This document shows, in pieces, positions 22,417 to 33,376 of a DNA stretch of 64,000 nucleotides (its first letter is position 1; every line of letters starts with the position of its first letter). Below the pieces are notes generated by a model. That model was given only the letters and a program-made list of their open reading frames with translations. It did no database searches and was not told the DNA's origin. The position numbers were made by a program, and so were the translations under genes. The DNA comes from Bipolaris cookei (taxonomy: Eukaryota; Ascomycota; Dothideomycetes; Pleosporales; Pleosporaceae), in contig NRSV01000005.1 of assembly GCA_002286855.1 (NCBI GenBank), forward strand, positions 496,001 through 560,000, read 5' to 3'.

Positions 22417-22439
22417 GGGTGGGTGGACACGTCGTGCGC
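22417..22439. repeat. Left terminal inverted repeat of pogo-like element A
   Basis: 23 bp identical to the reverse complement of 24493-24515, preceded by the TA target dinucleotide. Confidence 0.93.
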
Positions 22440-22501
22440 ACGGACACGCCATGCGCGGCCTCGCAACCACCTCTCCTTCAGCACCTACTATCTCCACCAC
22501 C

Positions 22502-24379
22502 ATGAGTAATATTGAGGCTGCGCTTACAGCTATTGAGGCCTTAGAGCCTAAAGAGTCTTTTAAGTATACTGAAATTGCTAAAAGTATGGTGTTGTTCGAT
22601 CTATGCTTGCCCGGAGACACCAAGGTTGCGCTACCTCGCGTACGATAGGTTATCAAAACAACCAAATCCTCTACCCCACCAAGAGCAGGCCCTTATAATC
22701 TATATTGACAGCTTCACAAGAAGAGGCGCATCTCCTACTAGGGTTGTGATACAGAAGTTTGCCTTACAGATCGCTAAGAAGGAGGTGAGCCTTTAAGTGG
22801 GTTGATCGCTTTGTGCATCGCTATTCCTGATCGCCTCTTATTAAAGTGGACGATCAGCCTTGATAACAGTCGACACAAGGCTGATTCAAAGAAGAAGCAT
22901 AGCCTTTACTTTAGCCTCCTACGCGATAAAATCAACCAATATCACGTGGAGGCGCGTTAGGTTTATAATATGGACGAGAAGGAATTCTCCCTTGGTGTAG
23001 TAGGGCGTTCAAAGAAAATCTTCGGTAAGCCTTTGTTATAAGGCTGGAAGGAGAAGGGGTAATATACAGGATAGCCCGCGCAAGTGGATAACGCTGCTAG
23101 CTTGTATCTGCGCTGATGGATCTTACCTTGAGCCTGTTCTTATCTACCAATCAGGCTCAGGATCAATACAGGACTCCTCGATACAGGCCCTTGAGGAGGA
23201 GACGCATCAGATTAAAACATTATCACCATCCTCTGGATAGACGAACAACGAGATACGCCTTGCGTGACTTCAACAGGTGTCTGATCGCAGGACGAAGGCA
23301 GAGGCTCAATCCTCCTATCGATTACTTGTCCTTGACGGCTATAGATCTCACCTTACAATGGATTTTATCAGCTACTGTGATCAAAATAAGATCCTCTTTG
23401 TAGTATTTCCTCCTCACTCAACCCATACGTTACAGCCTCTTAACGTCTGCATGTTCAAGCCTCTCTCAACAGCATACTCAAACGAGGTTTCTGCTTTTAT
23501 GGATAGGAGCCAAGGCCTCGTATCTATGAGTAAGAGGGACTTCCTGCCCCTTTTCTACCAAGCCTGGCGGGCCTCCTTTAAGGAAACAACGATCAAAAAG
23601 GCCTTTGAGGCTACAGGCCTCTCTCGCTTTTGAATCCTGGGATTATACTACAACGTTTTGATGATAATCTTATTCTATTAAGCGATAGTGAGCCCTCTGT
23701 GCTAAATGCCTCTAATTAGAAGAAAACTAAACGCCTACCGCATGGGGTGGTAAAGGATCGAGGAGACAGGCGAGCTCAAAAGCTTAGCCAAGTCTTCCAC
23801 CAAATCTCAGCCTCAAAAACGCTCCTTGAGTATGAGGTTAAGGGCGTATGAGAAGCTCTAACTAATGAGAGACTACGCAGAAAGAGAGATAAGCCTCTGT
23901 CTCTAAAGGAGACTGAGGAGTATCAGGGTGGAGCTGTATTCTGGTCTCCAAGGAAAGTAAAGGAGGCGCGCCATCACCTACGACTCCAGAAGGAGAAGGA
24001 GGAGCAGCTACAACTCCAAAAAGCTAAAACAGTAAGGTAAAATGATAAGGCAAGGCAGGCGAAGGTAAGAAAGAAGGAGTAGAGGCGTCAGGTGAGGCTG
24101 GCAGTGAGCCTATTGAGGCAGAGGGAGAAGAAGGAGAAGGCTTTTGAAAAGGCCTCAACGATCACAGCTCGTAAGGCTTCACAACAACTTCAAAGAGCTA
24201 TTTAAAACTTCCCAAAGGGGTAGGAAGAGAAACCTCAAGGCTTCTATCAAGGCTATTCAGAAAAAGAGGCCTATCGCGAGGCCTCAAGGTGGTGAGGAGC
24301 GTAAGAGAGGTGGGGGAGGCTCACCACCTCCAACCTCACGGCGCGGCCGCGCAATTAGAACTCCGTCTAGATTTCTATA
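22502..24379 (+). pseudogene. Transposase remnant, pogo/Fot family (CENP-B-type HTH + DDE)
   Basis: The N-terminus is readable from the ATG at 22502 (MSNIEAALTAIEALEPKESF, a psq-type HTH start). It then breaks by frameshift near 22600 and again near 23060. The first catalytic Asp region (YNMDEKEF, about 22968), a central part (KWITLLACICADG, about 23080) and the second (LLVLDGYRSHLTMDF, about 23327) can be followed. The third is at about 23437, where the usual LQPLD reads LQPLN, so the last catalytic Asp is lost. In-frame stops include TAG before VYNMDE, TAA in LL*GW, and TAG and TGA around the TNNE segment. Several fit C-to-T changes in CpA or the complementary G-to-A, as expected from RIP. 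The downstream Lys/Glu-rich part to about 24379 is also broken. Confidence 0.88.
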
Positions 24380-24492
24380 GCTATAAGTATTTATTAAAGT
24401 CTACTAGCCTCAGTGCCAAAACATATCGCAATAATAATGATTTGGTGTGGCTCTACAGCCTCATGAATGAGGCGGTTTTAATGAGGCCGCGC

Positions 24493-24515
24493 GCGCACGA
24501 CGTGTCCACCCACCC
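24493..24515. repeat. Right terminal inverted repeat of pogo-like element A
   Basis: Reverse complement of 22417-22439 over 23 bp without mismatch, followed by TA at 24516-24517. Confidence 0.93.
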
Positions 24516-24517
24516 TA

Positions 24518-25028
24518 CTTGACTGCTTTACCGAAACATACGAAGAACGGTATCACAAGAGCAGATCTGCCATCAGACAAAAGAGCGCCACAAGACAACG
24601 CTCTGGTGTCAGCTTATCAGCCTTGAGATGTACTGAGAGCTTTTTTGTGCCCCCACAAACTGACATGGGGATCGTCGCCGGTTGACCGGTGTTTGTATAA
24701 ATAACGCACCCCACGTTTTTGCTCAGACTTGGCGCAGACTTCCTGTTCATGCACATCCAAGACCATGGCTCCGGCGAGCACTAAACCACGATAATGGCCA
24801 TGCATTTACTTTCGCCACTTGGAGACGCTGCGCAAAACTTCCACATCTCAATGAGTCCAAACGAGGAACCAGCCGTTTGCAATATACACATATCTTTAGC
24901 ATCCACCTGGGATGAGTACCAAGCTAAATACTATACAAATAGAAATTACAGCGTCTCAATTAAGAGAATTACAGCCACCTGCACCCCGTCCCGCAGCTCA
25001 ACTCTACTTTTCATTTGCTGACTGCTCG
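24518..25028. other. Intergenic region, no gene seen
   Basis: This lies between the transposon and the 3' end of the minus-strand gene at 25029. A TATAAATA string at about 24694 precedes a plus-strand frame of 75 codons at 24794, but that peptide matches nothing known and lies in the likely 3' UTR of the neighbour. Confidence 0.4.
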
Positions 25029-26488
25029 CTATAGCGAGTCTCTACCAACGGGCCCTCGCTTGATCGACGGACCGTTAGGTATTTCAGGCAAGTCGGTCGT
25101 GATGTTCTTCATCGTCATAAAATCGTCTTCGCTTGTACCGCCCATTTCTCGTTGTAGTTTTTCGATGGTTGTCAGCTCTCCCAACCAGCGCTTCCCAGTC
25201 TTGTGGTCGAAGTGGACTGGCTGCACCATCCCGTCGTAACCCGACATATCTTCCAGTGTCGGTGGGTATATAATGGTGGTTTCTCTGCGCTCGAAGCCCT
25301 CATCCGTCATGTATGGTTTTCCCTCGATGATTTGCGGCTCGGTACGCCATTGGAATGGAGCTTCTGGAAGCACAGGTTCCTTTTGCACGATATCCCACCA
25401 CCTGTTTTTGCCTGTACGAGACGGCAGTTCATCAGCAGAAATCTCAATCAGACCTTCTCCGTCGGGATTGGGAATGAAGTGACGAGGTGGAAGAACTTCG
25501 GTTTGCATCACAGGCTGCAGTCGGTGGTAGTAGGTATAGTTGTGAATCTCTCGATAGATTTTGTGTTGGACAATTTCGTGCTCGTGTGGCTTGATGACCT
25601 CGTGTGTGACCGCTGTTGTAGTTTTTGTCAGATGACTTTTGTATATCGTGATTGGGAGCTTTGCCGAACGGCAAGACAAGCCTGACTTACCAGGTGCCCA
25701 CAATGTCTCTCTGTCTGTTTCAACTGTGTCATTCAAATCAACGATGCCATTGAGCATCGATTTCTGCTTTACCTGCCACTCCTCATCACCGCTGTACACA
25801 CGGTGCCTACCGCTCATAGAATCGAACCCCGCAGGCTTGACAGCCATATCCTGGTGGACGTGGTGTTCTCTCCCCAAGCTCTGCGATGACCTTGCAGGGT
25901 CTTCTGGATCGTATGATTGCGCTCCCCCTACAATGCTGCCATTGGTGGTGACGGCCCTGCCGACCAGTTTGTCTCGAGCATCGCCGTGGTTGTAGCTGGT
26001 GGAACCTGCACACAAGTTATTTCTCTTATCTGTTATAGTATTTCTGCGACATTAAGCATACTTGGTGTTGGTGGGAGGGGCTTTGATAGATGACTATGAG
26101 GCAGTGCTGAGTGACGAATATTGGTATCTGCCACTATCGACTGTTTGCTGGGAGCAAGTGCAGGGGAAACCGGTGTGTTTTCATCAGAGGCAGACTTGAT
26201 GAATTTGGTGTTGTCAGACTGGGTATTATGGACAGATTCAAGCGACAGGGTAGCTGAGTCAGTGGCTGTGCCGTTTGTGTGAGTGGTCTTAGGTTGTTGA
26301 GCATATTCCGTTCGAGGAGAGGCGCTCTGAGAAGCTGAAGATTTCCGTCGATGGCGTTGACGGGGAGAGCTAGGAAGCTGTTCAGCACGTGGACTAGCCT
26401 CTCCAGACTGCTCGTATGAGGCACGGGGCGATTGTGTTGGTGTTGACCCCTTCCTTCTATGGAGTACGGCCTTGAGCTTTTCCTTCAT
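25029..26488 (-). CDS. His/Glu-motif protein of unknown function, related to its divergent neighbour
   Basis: Three exons (26488-26062, 26005-25691, 25612-25029) encode 441 residues; introns are 56 and 78 bp. The start MKEKLKAVLHRRKGS at 26488 is preferred over an upstream Met at 26545 that lacks conserved character. The N-terminal 150 residues are Ser/Pro/Gln-rich and likely disordered. From residue 248, straight after the second intron, comes a segment with HEVIKPHEHE and, after REIHNYT, YYHRLQPVMQTEVLPPRH. This repeats the motif order of the protein starting at 27986 (HEVVKPHVHE, then HYHRTVQPIHDREVLPETH). The remainder (GKNRWWDIVQ, PPTLEDMSGYDG) is acidic and Trp-containing with no known domain. 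No signal peptide. Function unknown; relation to the neighbour by partial duplication is inferred from the shared segment. Confidence 0.8.
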
Positions 26489-27985
26489 GTTGATTGCAAG
26501 GTGAAGTGGAAGCGAAATGCGTAGTTGGCTGGATGGGCTGTACATGTGCTGGCGGCAGTGGGGTGGCAGATTCTAGGCCTTCTATGACTATTTCTTCATG
26601 GGGCAGTGGCTGGAATGTGGCTGAATGACGTATCTATAACGCCTGTCTAAGGTTCAAAGCGCTGCACAACTTAGGACACGGCAGCGTTCTAGAAGGCCTC
26701 TCTCTACACCTACAGCAAACATAACGATAATCAGAAAGCACCAGATAGGCAAAGGCTTTGCTGGCTCGAGTGGGAGATGTCACTCGCCCACCCCCTTTGT
26801 TGCAATGTGCCATATCAAGCCAGATTTGCATCTTGGATGGAGCGCATTTTGTCCTCGCCGATTAAACAGCGTGGGAAATGGCACAGAGTGGCGTCTACAA
26901 ATGACGTAGGTATCCTCTTTTGTAGAAGTACGTGTCTCTGTTCTACAAGTGATGGCTGCTTCCGCGGTGTAGACAGACAGATGGATCCACACACGGTGCT
27001 TGCACAGACTCAAAGGATGGGACTATAATTGCAGAATGGGGATGTCATGGTGGAGATCACGGCGGCATGACGACAACGACGGGAAGTGTGGTCGTGGGCG
27101 GCTCTCTCCCCCAGTTGCAGTTGATCAGCACGGTACAGTGGGCGATCACTTTAGCCATCGCCTTAGTAGTTGGAGCCACGCCCCCGGGACTTCCGAAACA
27201 GGCGCAGAGACACCCGTACAGGGACAGGCTGTGTTCTGCGGGCAGCTCAACAAAGAAATGGGCATTATGACGCAGTTTGCAACAGACAGAGGCGGAGGCG
27301 TGTGTGCTTGAATACGTCTTGGGAGTTGTCGCCTGGATGTTGCACGAATCTCCTGCCCGACAAGGGGCGGCGGGTCATCCTAGCGTCGATCGGTCAGATC
27401 GCACGCTTGCTGCGTTCATCCATCCATCTATGTAATCATTCATCTGCTGCTCGCACACCCACCACCCCGACCAGAGACAGCAATGCGTGCAATGCGAGCA
27501 ACTTGAACGCGAGACCAAATTCCTGTTTGTATGCAGCGGAGATACGCAGTATGACTACATCGTACCGCGTAGCTCTTCGGTGGGCGTGCAACGAACAGCC
27601 CCAAGCGTCTCCTAGTGCCAGACGCCGCGGATAACGAACGCCACCAGCTGCTGGTAGCGTCCGCCGTGCATGGCCCAATTGGCGCCGCTGGAGTCATGAA
27701 TAGGGAACCAGACCATCAACCCACTATTGATGTCCTATGATGCGCCCTGCCTACCCTGTGGCACACATGGCGGGGGCTGTTGCTTCCCGATTGACCAGAC
27801 TCTGAGATATCAATTACGTCGTTGTGCGTTCTCCGCCCTGGCTCCCTCCATGTATAAAAACACCCTGTGTCAACTTCATGGAGCGTCATTACAACAACAC
27901 ACCACACTCCAACAAATCAATCCACTCTTCTACACACCAAACTCACCCCCTCTACCACAAATTACCACACCACTACACCTTCAAA
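26489..27985. promoter_or_regulatory. Divergent intergenic region of the paired His/Glu-motif genes
   Basis: This 1,497-bp region separates the two divergent starts. Small frames inside show no domain. The right end carries a clear core promoter for the plus-strand gene (TATA box at 27852). An AGGGG pentamer near 27363 could be a stress-response element, but such short sites occur by chance. Confidence 0.5.
27852..27859 (+). promoter_or_regulatory. TATA box of the allergen-like gene
   Basis: TATAAAAA lies 134 bp before the ATG at 27986 and is followed by a C/A-rich leader (CAACAAC-like, C/A-rich to the ATG) typical of strongly expressed fungal genes. It is the clearest TATA box in the window. 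Confidence 0.65.
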
Positions 27986-29351
27986 ATGGACAAAGCAAAG
28001 GCAGCCATCACCGAGTTCATGGGCCGGTCCGGCCACCACGACACCACTGTTCACGAGGCAGTTGCCCCCGCTGTACACCACGAGGTTGTCAAGCCCCATG
28101 TACACGAGGAGATCAACACTGCCATTGACAAGGAGGTCCACCAAGATCACTACCATCGCACTGTCCAGCCCATCCATGACCGCGAGGTTCTTCCCGAGAC
28201 ACACACTGCCAAGCTTGGAGCAGTCCAGCACCGCGAGTTTGACCACCGTGACACTGACGCGACCAAGAGGACCCTCATCCAAGACCAGGCTCGTTTTGCC
28301 GACGAGAGGCGCGTCGAGGAGACCACCCACAGCCAGAGCGTTGCTCCCACCATTGGCGGAGAGCACGTCCACCACGTAAGTACAGCAAGAACACGTTCTT
28401 TCTGCCTTCAAAACTAACACACCCAAGCACATCCATGAGACTATCCAGCCCGTAGTCCAGAAGGAGACTATCCAGCCCAGTGTTGTTCACACCACTGTTC
28501 CTATTCACGAGGTACACCACAACAAAGCCACTCACCATGAGACTACTGCTCTGCCCGCCATGACCATGGAGCAGTTCAAGGCCAAGGGCGGATCCCTGAC
28601 TGGTCGTGAGGAACGCTACGACGAGTTCGAGGGTGTTCCCAAGAACATTGGTGGCGTCAGCACTCTCGCTGGTGCTGAGGGCCTTCACCACAAGACCACT
28701 CACGACCACTCTTCCGCCCGTCACGGCGATCTTCACACTAAGAACCCCTTGGACCGCAACAACGATGGCAGGGTTGACACTCACGACCTGACCAAGAGCG
28801 GCTCTCACAGCTCACACAACAGCAGCACCGTCGGCACTGGTGCCTACGGAACCACCCAGGGAACCACCCACAACCCTTTGGACCGCAACAACGACGGCAG
28901 GGTCGATGCTCATGACCTATCGAACAACCGCTCTCACGATTTGGATGACACCTCCCGCAGCAGTATGTCTAATGTCAACTCCTATACAAGGATTCTACTA
29001 ATTCTGAGCCAGAGCATGTGGCCGCTACAGGTACGCTGGATTCCGCTAGAGTGGCGCATGGTGTGAGTGATAGAGGACACCTGGCGCATCGCGCCAACGA
29101 GGACGGTGGGCTGCCCAGAGCGCTCACCGAAGATGTGTCCAAAGCTCGTCCTCACACCCAAGCCGAAGAGGAACAAGTAAGACTTTTACAAGAAACGAAA
29201 GGCCAACATTTCACAGGTAAACACAAGCCCAGTCTGATGGACAAGCTCAACCCTAGTAAGTACCAACTACGCTTGTATCAAAAGATAGCTGCTAACTCCG
29301 TACACAGAGGTCGACGCTGATGGTGACGGCAAGGCCGGATTCATGAAATAA
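27986..29351 (+). CDS. Allergen-like His-rich protein with EF-hand-like repeats
   Basis: Four exons (27986-28375, 28428-28962, 29031-29255, 29308-29351) encode 397 residues; introns are 52, 68 and 52 bp, and intron 2 has a TACTAAT branch site. The N-terminal 175 residues are His/Glu/Val-rich with repeated HE-V-P patterns (APAVHHEVVKPHVHEE, HYHRTVQPIHDREVLPETH, IHETIQPVVQKETIQPSV). They resemble ascomycete proteins commonly annotated as putative allergens. Two 12-residue loops of EF-hand form follow, DRNNDGRVDTHD (239-250) and DRNNDGRVDAHD (282-293), each after NPL, and a third, imperfect one (DADGDGKAGF) ends the protein. The Asp/Asn positions fit calcium binding, but flanking helices are weak. 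No signal peptide. Probably cytosolic; stress or dormancy roles reported for relatives are not provable here. Confidence 0.88.
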
Positions 29352-29555
29352 GTGCAGAGTACTATAAAGTAACACGATCAACACGCATGAAAGCGATATA
29401 CCAAGGAGACTTTCATTTGACATTGTAATAATAGTAGTTTAGTAATGAACGACATCCACAGAAGTACTCATCTCTTGAATTGTGCATCATTTTTGTTCGC
29501 ATTCTCAATCCATTCATAGTACACAGTTTTGCAGGTGGATTACACTGCCGCGCCA

Positions 29556-30176
29556 TCAAATCAATCTTTCGGCTATAGGCACCCACTGGTCTATGGGCTT
29601 GTCGGTTGGCACCAGCACCACTCTCCCGCCTACCCAACCACTCATCTGAGAGCTTCCTTCAAGTTCGACTTCGAGCATGTCCACAGATGACAATCCCTTT
29701 GCGTCTACTGCAGGACAGTCATGGCTGCAATACTTAGCACATGCGTACTTTACTTGTCACATTTACACTTACTACATCAAGCTCAGATGCGGCATGTAGC
29801 TTTCATTCGCCCATTGTTCCGCCTTCTTCTCGTCCGAGAACCCTTGGACGTGTCGCCTGCACTGCTCGGCCAGCTTTTTCAACCCGTCGTCGACTTGACA
29901 TTTAATGTACAACTTGCGAAAAAAGTAGTCCTCGCTGTCCAGGCATTTGAAATTGACTCGCACATCATCCTTACCCACACCTAAATCGAGAGAATCCAGC
30001 CACGTCTGTCCATCTGAGCCGTGTGTTGATGGCGAAATCTCAGAGGTAAGAGTGACGTGGGGGAGGAACCGATGCGGGGAACCAAACTGCTTTGATGTCT
30101 TGTCGATCAATGCGGGCAGGACTTTGGAGAGAGGATGGCCTGATGGCGGCAATAGCCAGAGTGAGGATCCTGGCAT
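29556..30176 (-). CDS. cpd1: 2',3'-cyclic-nucleotide 3'-phosphodiesterase (2H family, Cpd1-like)
   Basis: Two exons (30176-29773 and 29724-29556) around a 48-bp intron give 190 residues, normal for fungal Cpd1. The protein starts MPGSSLWLLPP. It has both catalytic motifs of the 2H phosphoesterase superfamily, HVTL (His40) and HLSL (His130). The second exon supplies the C-terminal GGRVVLVPTDKPIDQWV strand region. Members open cyclic phosphates such as ADP-ribose 1'',2''-cyclic phosphate, a by-product of tRNA splicing. The gene is divergent from the patatin-like gene; only 114 bp separates their start codons as modelled. Confidence 0.9.
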
Positions 30177-30290
30177 GTTTTCAAAGCAAAAAATGTAACA
30201 GTATTGGTGTTGTTAAGCTTCAACACATGCTCCGGATTGAGTGGTGTGGCGTTGTTAGTTGGTGACGCGTCGGCCCGTGACTCCCGCCGG
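30177..30290. promoter_or_regulatory. Very short bidirectional promoter (cpd1 / patatin-like)
   Basis: 114 bp separate the two modelled start codons. An in-frame ATG at 30204 would shorten this to 27 bp and is therefore disfavoured for the patatin-like gene. No TATA box is visible. Confidence 0.5.
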
Positions 30291-32465
30291 ATGGATACGG
30301 TTGAGCTGTCGGTACCTGTCGGACGTGGTTTGCATGTGAAAGTCGGCATCCACCCCCACAAGCGTTCCCGCTCACTCGACCTGCAACTCGTTCCAATAGA
30401 CGCAACGAATGAACATGTGCCCTTATCACATTACGGCCTTGTCAGCCGATCACTTTCTGGAGTAACCCAAAAAGCTATGGGCGGTGCGCTGAGCGTCGCG
30501 TCTGAGGCGCTATGGAGCTTCTTGCTGTGCTTGTTCGACATAACTTTCTTTTGGCAGAGGGTACGTCTTCCCCACCGTGTCCGCCATCTCAGCTGTCCGG
30601 TTGCCTGAAGCGCTTTCGAGCGTAATGCTGATATGTTAAAGAAACTCTACGCGTGGTTCACACAGAAGAGCCAGAGAGATCTGCTGCTGGAGGCCATCGA
30701 TAATGCGAAGTTGTTTGAGGAATGGGAGGCCGCTGCGTACAAGCTTGATGAGGTCCTCGACTATGACCTGTGGTGAGTCCGCTGTCTTATTCTCAATTGA
30801 ACATACGCTTGTGCATTTGACTAACCGTGCCATTTACAGGCGACAGTTCGCAAAGAGCAAACACTACGACCATCGCCTCATCAACCAGCGTCTCTCCGCC
30901 CTCTATGAAGCCCAAGAAGACGACGATATTCTTGGTGTCATCAACCTTCTCCGCAGCGGCCTCGTCCGAAACCTCGGAAACATAACTGCCTCACGACTCT
31001 ACAACCGTGCCTACGCTGGAACGAAACCCTTGATCGAAGATTACGTCACGCAGGTTGCTTACGCAATCGAGAACCTTACACAATATCCTACGTCGAGAAA
31101 CTCGGACACAGGGTTGACGAACCAGGCCAAGCTGGATGTTCTCCACGATACGAGACAGGCCTTTGGGAGATCGGTCCTGGTGCTTCAAGGCGGACAAGTC
31201 TTCGGCCTGTGCCACCTGGGTGTTGTCAAGGCATTGCATCTGCGCGGTTTACTTCCCCGAATTATTGCTGGGACTGCTACTGGGGCTCTCATAGCGGCAT
31301 TGGTGGGTGTGCATACCGAAGATGAATTACTTGAGTTCCTGACGGGGAGGAACATTGATTTGACAGCCTTCTCAAACCGGCCATATAGGAATGGCGCTCA
31401 GGTTACCACCCGGCTCCAAACCATGATACGACGTGTTAAGAGATGGTGGAACCAAGGCCATTTTCTCGACGTCGGAGTACTCGAACAACTCTTGAGGGCC
31501 AATGTTGGGGACCTGACCTTTGAGGAAGCATACGCGAAGACAAAGAGGGTGTTGAACATTACGGTTACAACTAGTAGTGGTGGCAGCGTGCCAAACCTGC
31601 TCAACTACCTGACTGCTCCCAACGTTGTACGTCTACCAATGTCTTTTGTCGGAACAACTACTAACAGCTGCAGCTCATCTGGTCCGCAGCTCTCGCCTCC
31701 AACGCGACGGCCTCGTCGGCACTCTACCATTCGGTCACGATGATGTGCAAAGACGAAGAAGGCAACATTGTTCCTTGGACTCCAGCATCCAACACCACGT
31801 TCCGCCCCTATACGCACGCATCCTACCGTGACCGCGAGTCGCCTCTGCACCGTATCGGCGAACTCTTCAACGTGAATCACTTTATTGTCTCTCAGGCACG
31901 GCCTTATCTTGCGCCCTTTTTGCGTTCTGACCTGCACCATCCCAACCCCAAACAGGACGGCAGATTACGACTTAGTATGCCGATTCTTCGTCTTGTGGTC
32001 CTGGAAGTACAGCACAGGTTGCAGCAGCTGGATGAGCTTGGCTTACTTCCTTTGTCAATCCGGCGATTCCTGCTCGATGAAAACATACCTGGCCCTAGTC
32101 TCACACTGGTACCTGAATTCACTCCCAGCGATTTCTTCAAATTGTTGGAGAACCCGACAAAGGAGGCGATAGACTATTGGATCCTGAAGGGTGAGAGAAT
32201 TGTATGGCCAGCAGTCACAGCATTGAAGATCAGGTGTGCTATTGAAGTAGAGCTCGACCGAGGATATCAGCTCGTTAGGCGCAGGAAGCCTTTTGACTTT
32301 GTGACTTCTGGGGGTATAGCAGGAGGGGATAGCGGTGGATCGTTGAGGAAAAATGGAAGCAGGGGTGAGGTGCAGTCCATATATGGATGGGACGGCGATG
32401 CTAGGAGCGCTGAGCTGAGACAAAGGCCGACGAGAGCGGCCAGTTTTGCAGGTGATATCCCTTAG
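30291..32465 (+). CDS. Patatin-like (Tgl3/4/5-type) protein lacking the catalytic serine
   Basis: Four exons (30291-30560, 30642-30772, 30840-31626, 31674-32465) encode 659 residues; introns are 81, 67 and 47 bp, the last with a TACTAAC branch site. The DUF3336-type N-terminal region (LLEAIDNAKLFEEWEAAAYK), the LYNRAYAGTK segment and the patatin domain are those of fungal triacylglycerol lipases on lipid droplets. The oxyanion loop reads GGQVFG (251-256). The nucleophile elbow, normally GxSxG, reads GTATG (278-282), so Ser is Ala280. Near residue 444, where relatives have W-x-DGS, the sequence is THASYRDRES, so the catalytic Asp also seems absent. The downstream ELFNVNHFIVSQ is intact. Start at 30291 (MDTVELSVPVG) was chosen on spacing; 30204 is in frame. 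Probably a non-lipolytic paralogue. Confidence 0.87.
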
Positions 32466-32923
32466 CCTTTTACTTTGTTCAAAAACTTCTACATTCTGCG
32501 CATACTGCGATTAATTCGGGAATAGCTACTTCAGGTGACAAACTCAGGTCCTCCAGCCATGAGCGTGTGGAGGCTGTTCATCGTATTTCATAGCTATTAC
32601 ATAGTTAGATTGAAAACTTGAAATTGATTCGTGAATTACACGAATGAATAACGTTACTGTGTAATGTCACTCACCCGCTGTGAAGATTACTTCCCCACGC
32701 ATCGAAAGCCCAGCAGCACGTCATTCACGCTAGAGGGATCCAATGTTTCTACTGGGACCAAAGATATTCGTCGAGAAAATCTGATCAGCCGTGGACCCGT
32801 AGATTGACACTCTAAAAACCCCGGTCGCACTCTTGAAGACACTTGAGCAATCGACCCAAAAAACTCCCTACCTTTTCCTCATCTCTCCAAAAATTGACTT
32901 TGTCGCGACAATCATCATCTACA
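32466..32923. promoter_or_regulatory. Intergenic region upstream of APS kinase
   Basis: This 458-bp region holds the 3' end of the patatin-like transcript and the APS kinase promoter. No confident binding site could be picked out. Confidence 0.45.
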
Positions 32924-33307
32924 ATGGCGACGTGAGCAACCCCCCTCCCCCACCATAGTACTGCTACCCCGCGTCATACAAAAAAAGTACGCGCCAAAAT
33001 CGCTAACCCACTTACGCCCTTTCCAGCAACATCACATGGCACCCCTCGCTCTCTCGCAGCGAGCGCAATAAATTCCGCAAGCAAACTGGCTTCACAATCT
33101 GGTTTACAGGCCTCTCCGCATCCGGTAAATCCACCATTGCCACAGCGCTCGAGCAGCACCTGCTGCACCTGGGCTTCGCCGCGTACCGACTCGATGGCGA
33201 CAATGTGCGATTCGGGTTGAATAAGGATCTGGGGTTTTCGGAGAAGGATCGGAATGAGAATATTAGGCGGATAGCTGAGGTACGTATTTTGCGCAATCTT
33301 CCACCCA

Positions 33308-33376
<69 letters not shown>

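Larger units (their letters stand above)
22417..24515 (+). mobile_element. Pogo/Fot-type DNA transposon, decayed
   Basis: A 2,099-bp element bounded by 23-bp perfect terminal inverted repeats (22417-22439 and 24493-24515; outer bases GGGTGGGTGGACACGTCGTG). It is flanked by TA on both sides (22415-22416 and 24516-24517), the target duplication of Tc1/mariner/pogo elements. Just inside the repeats a GCGCGGCCTC block is shared in inverted orientation, but the left copy is displaced by a 13-bp insertion. It encodes a broken DDE transposase on the plus strand. Non-autonomous and presumably fixed in place. Confidence 0.93.
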
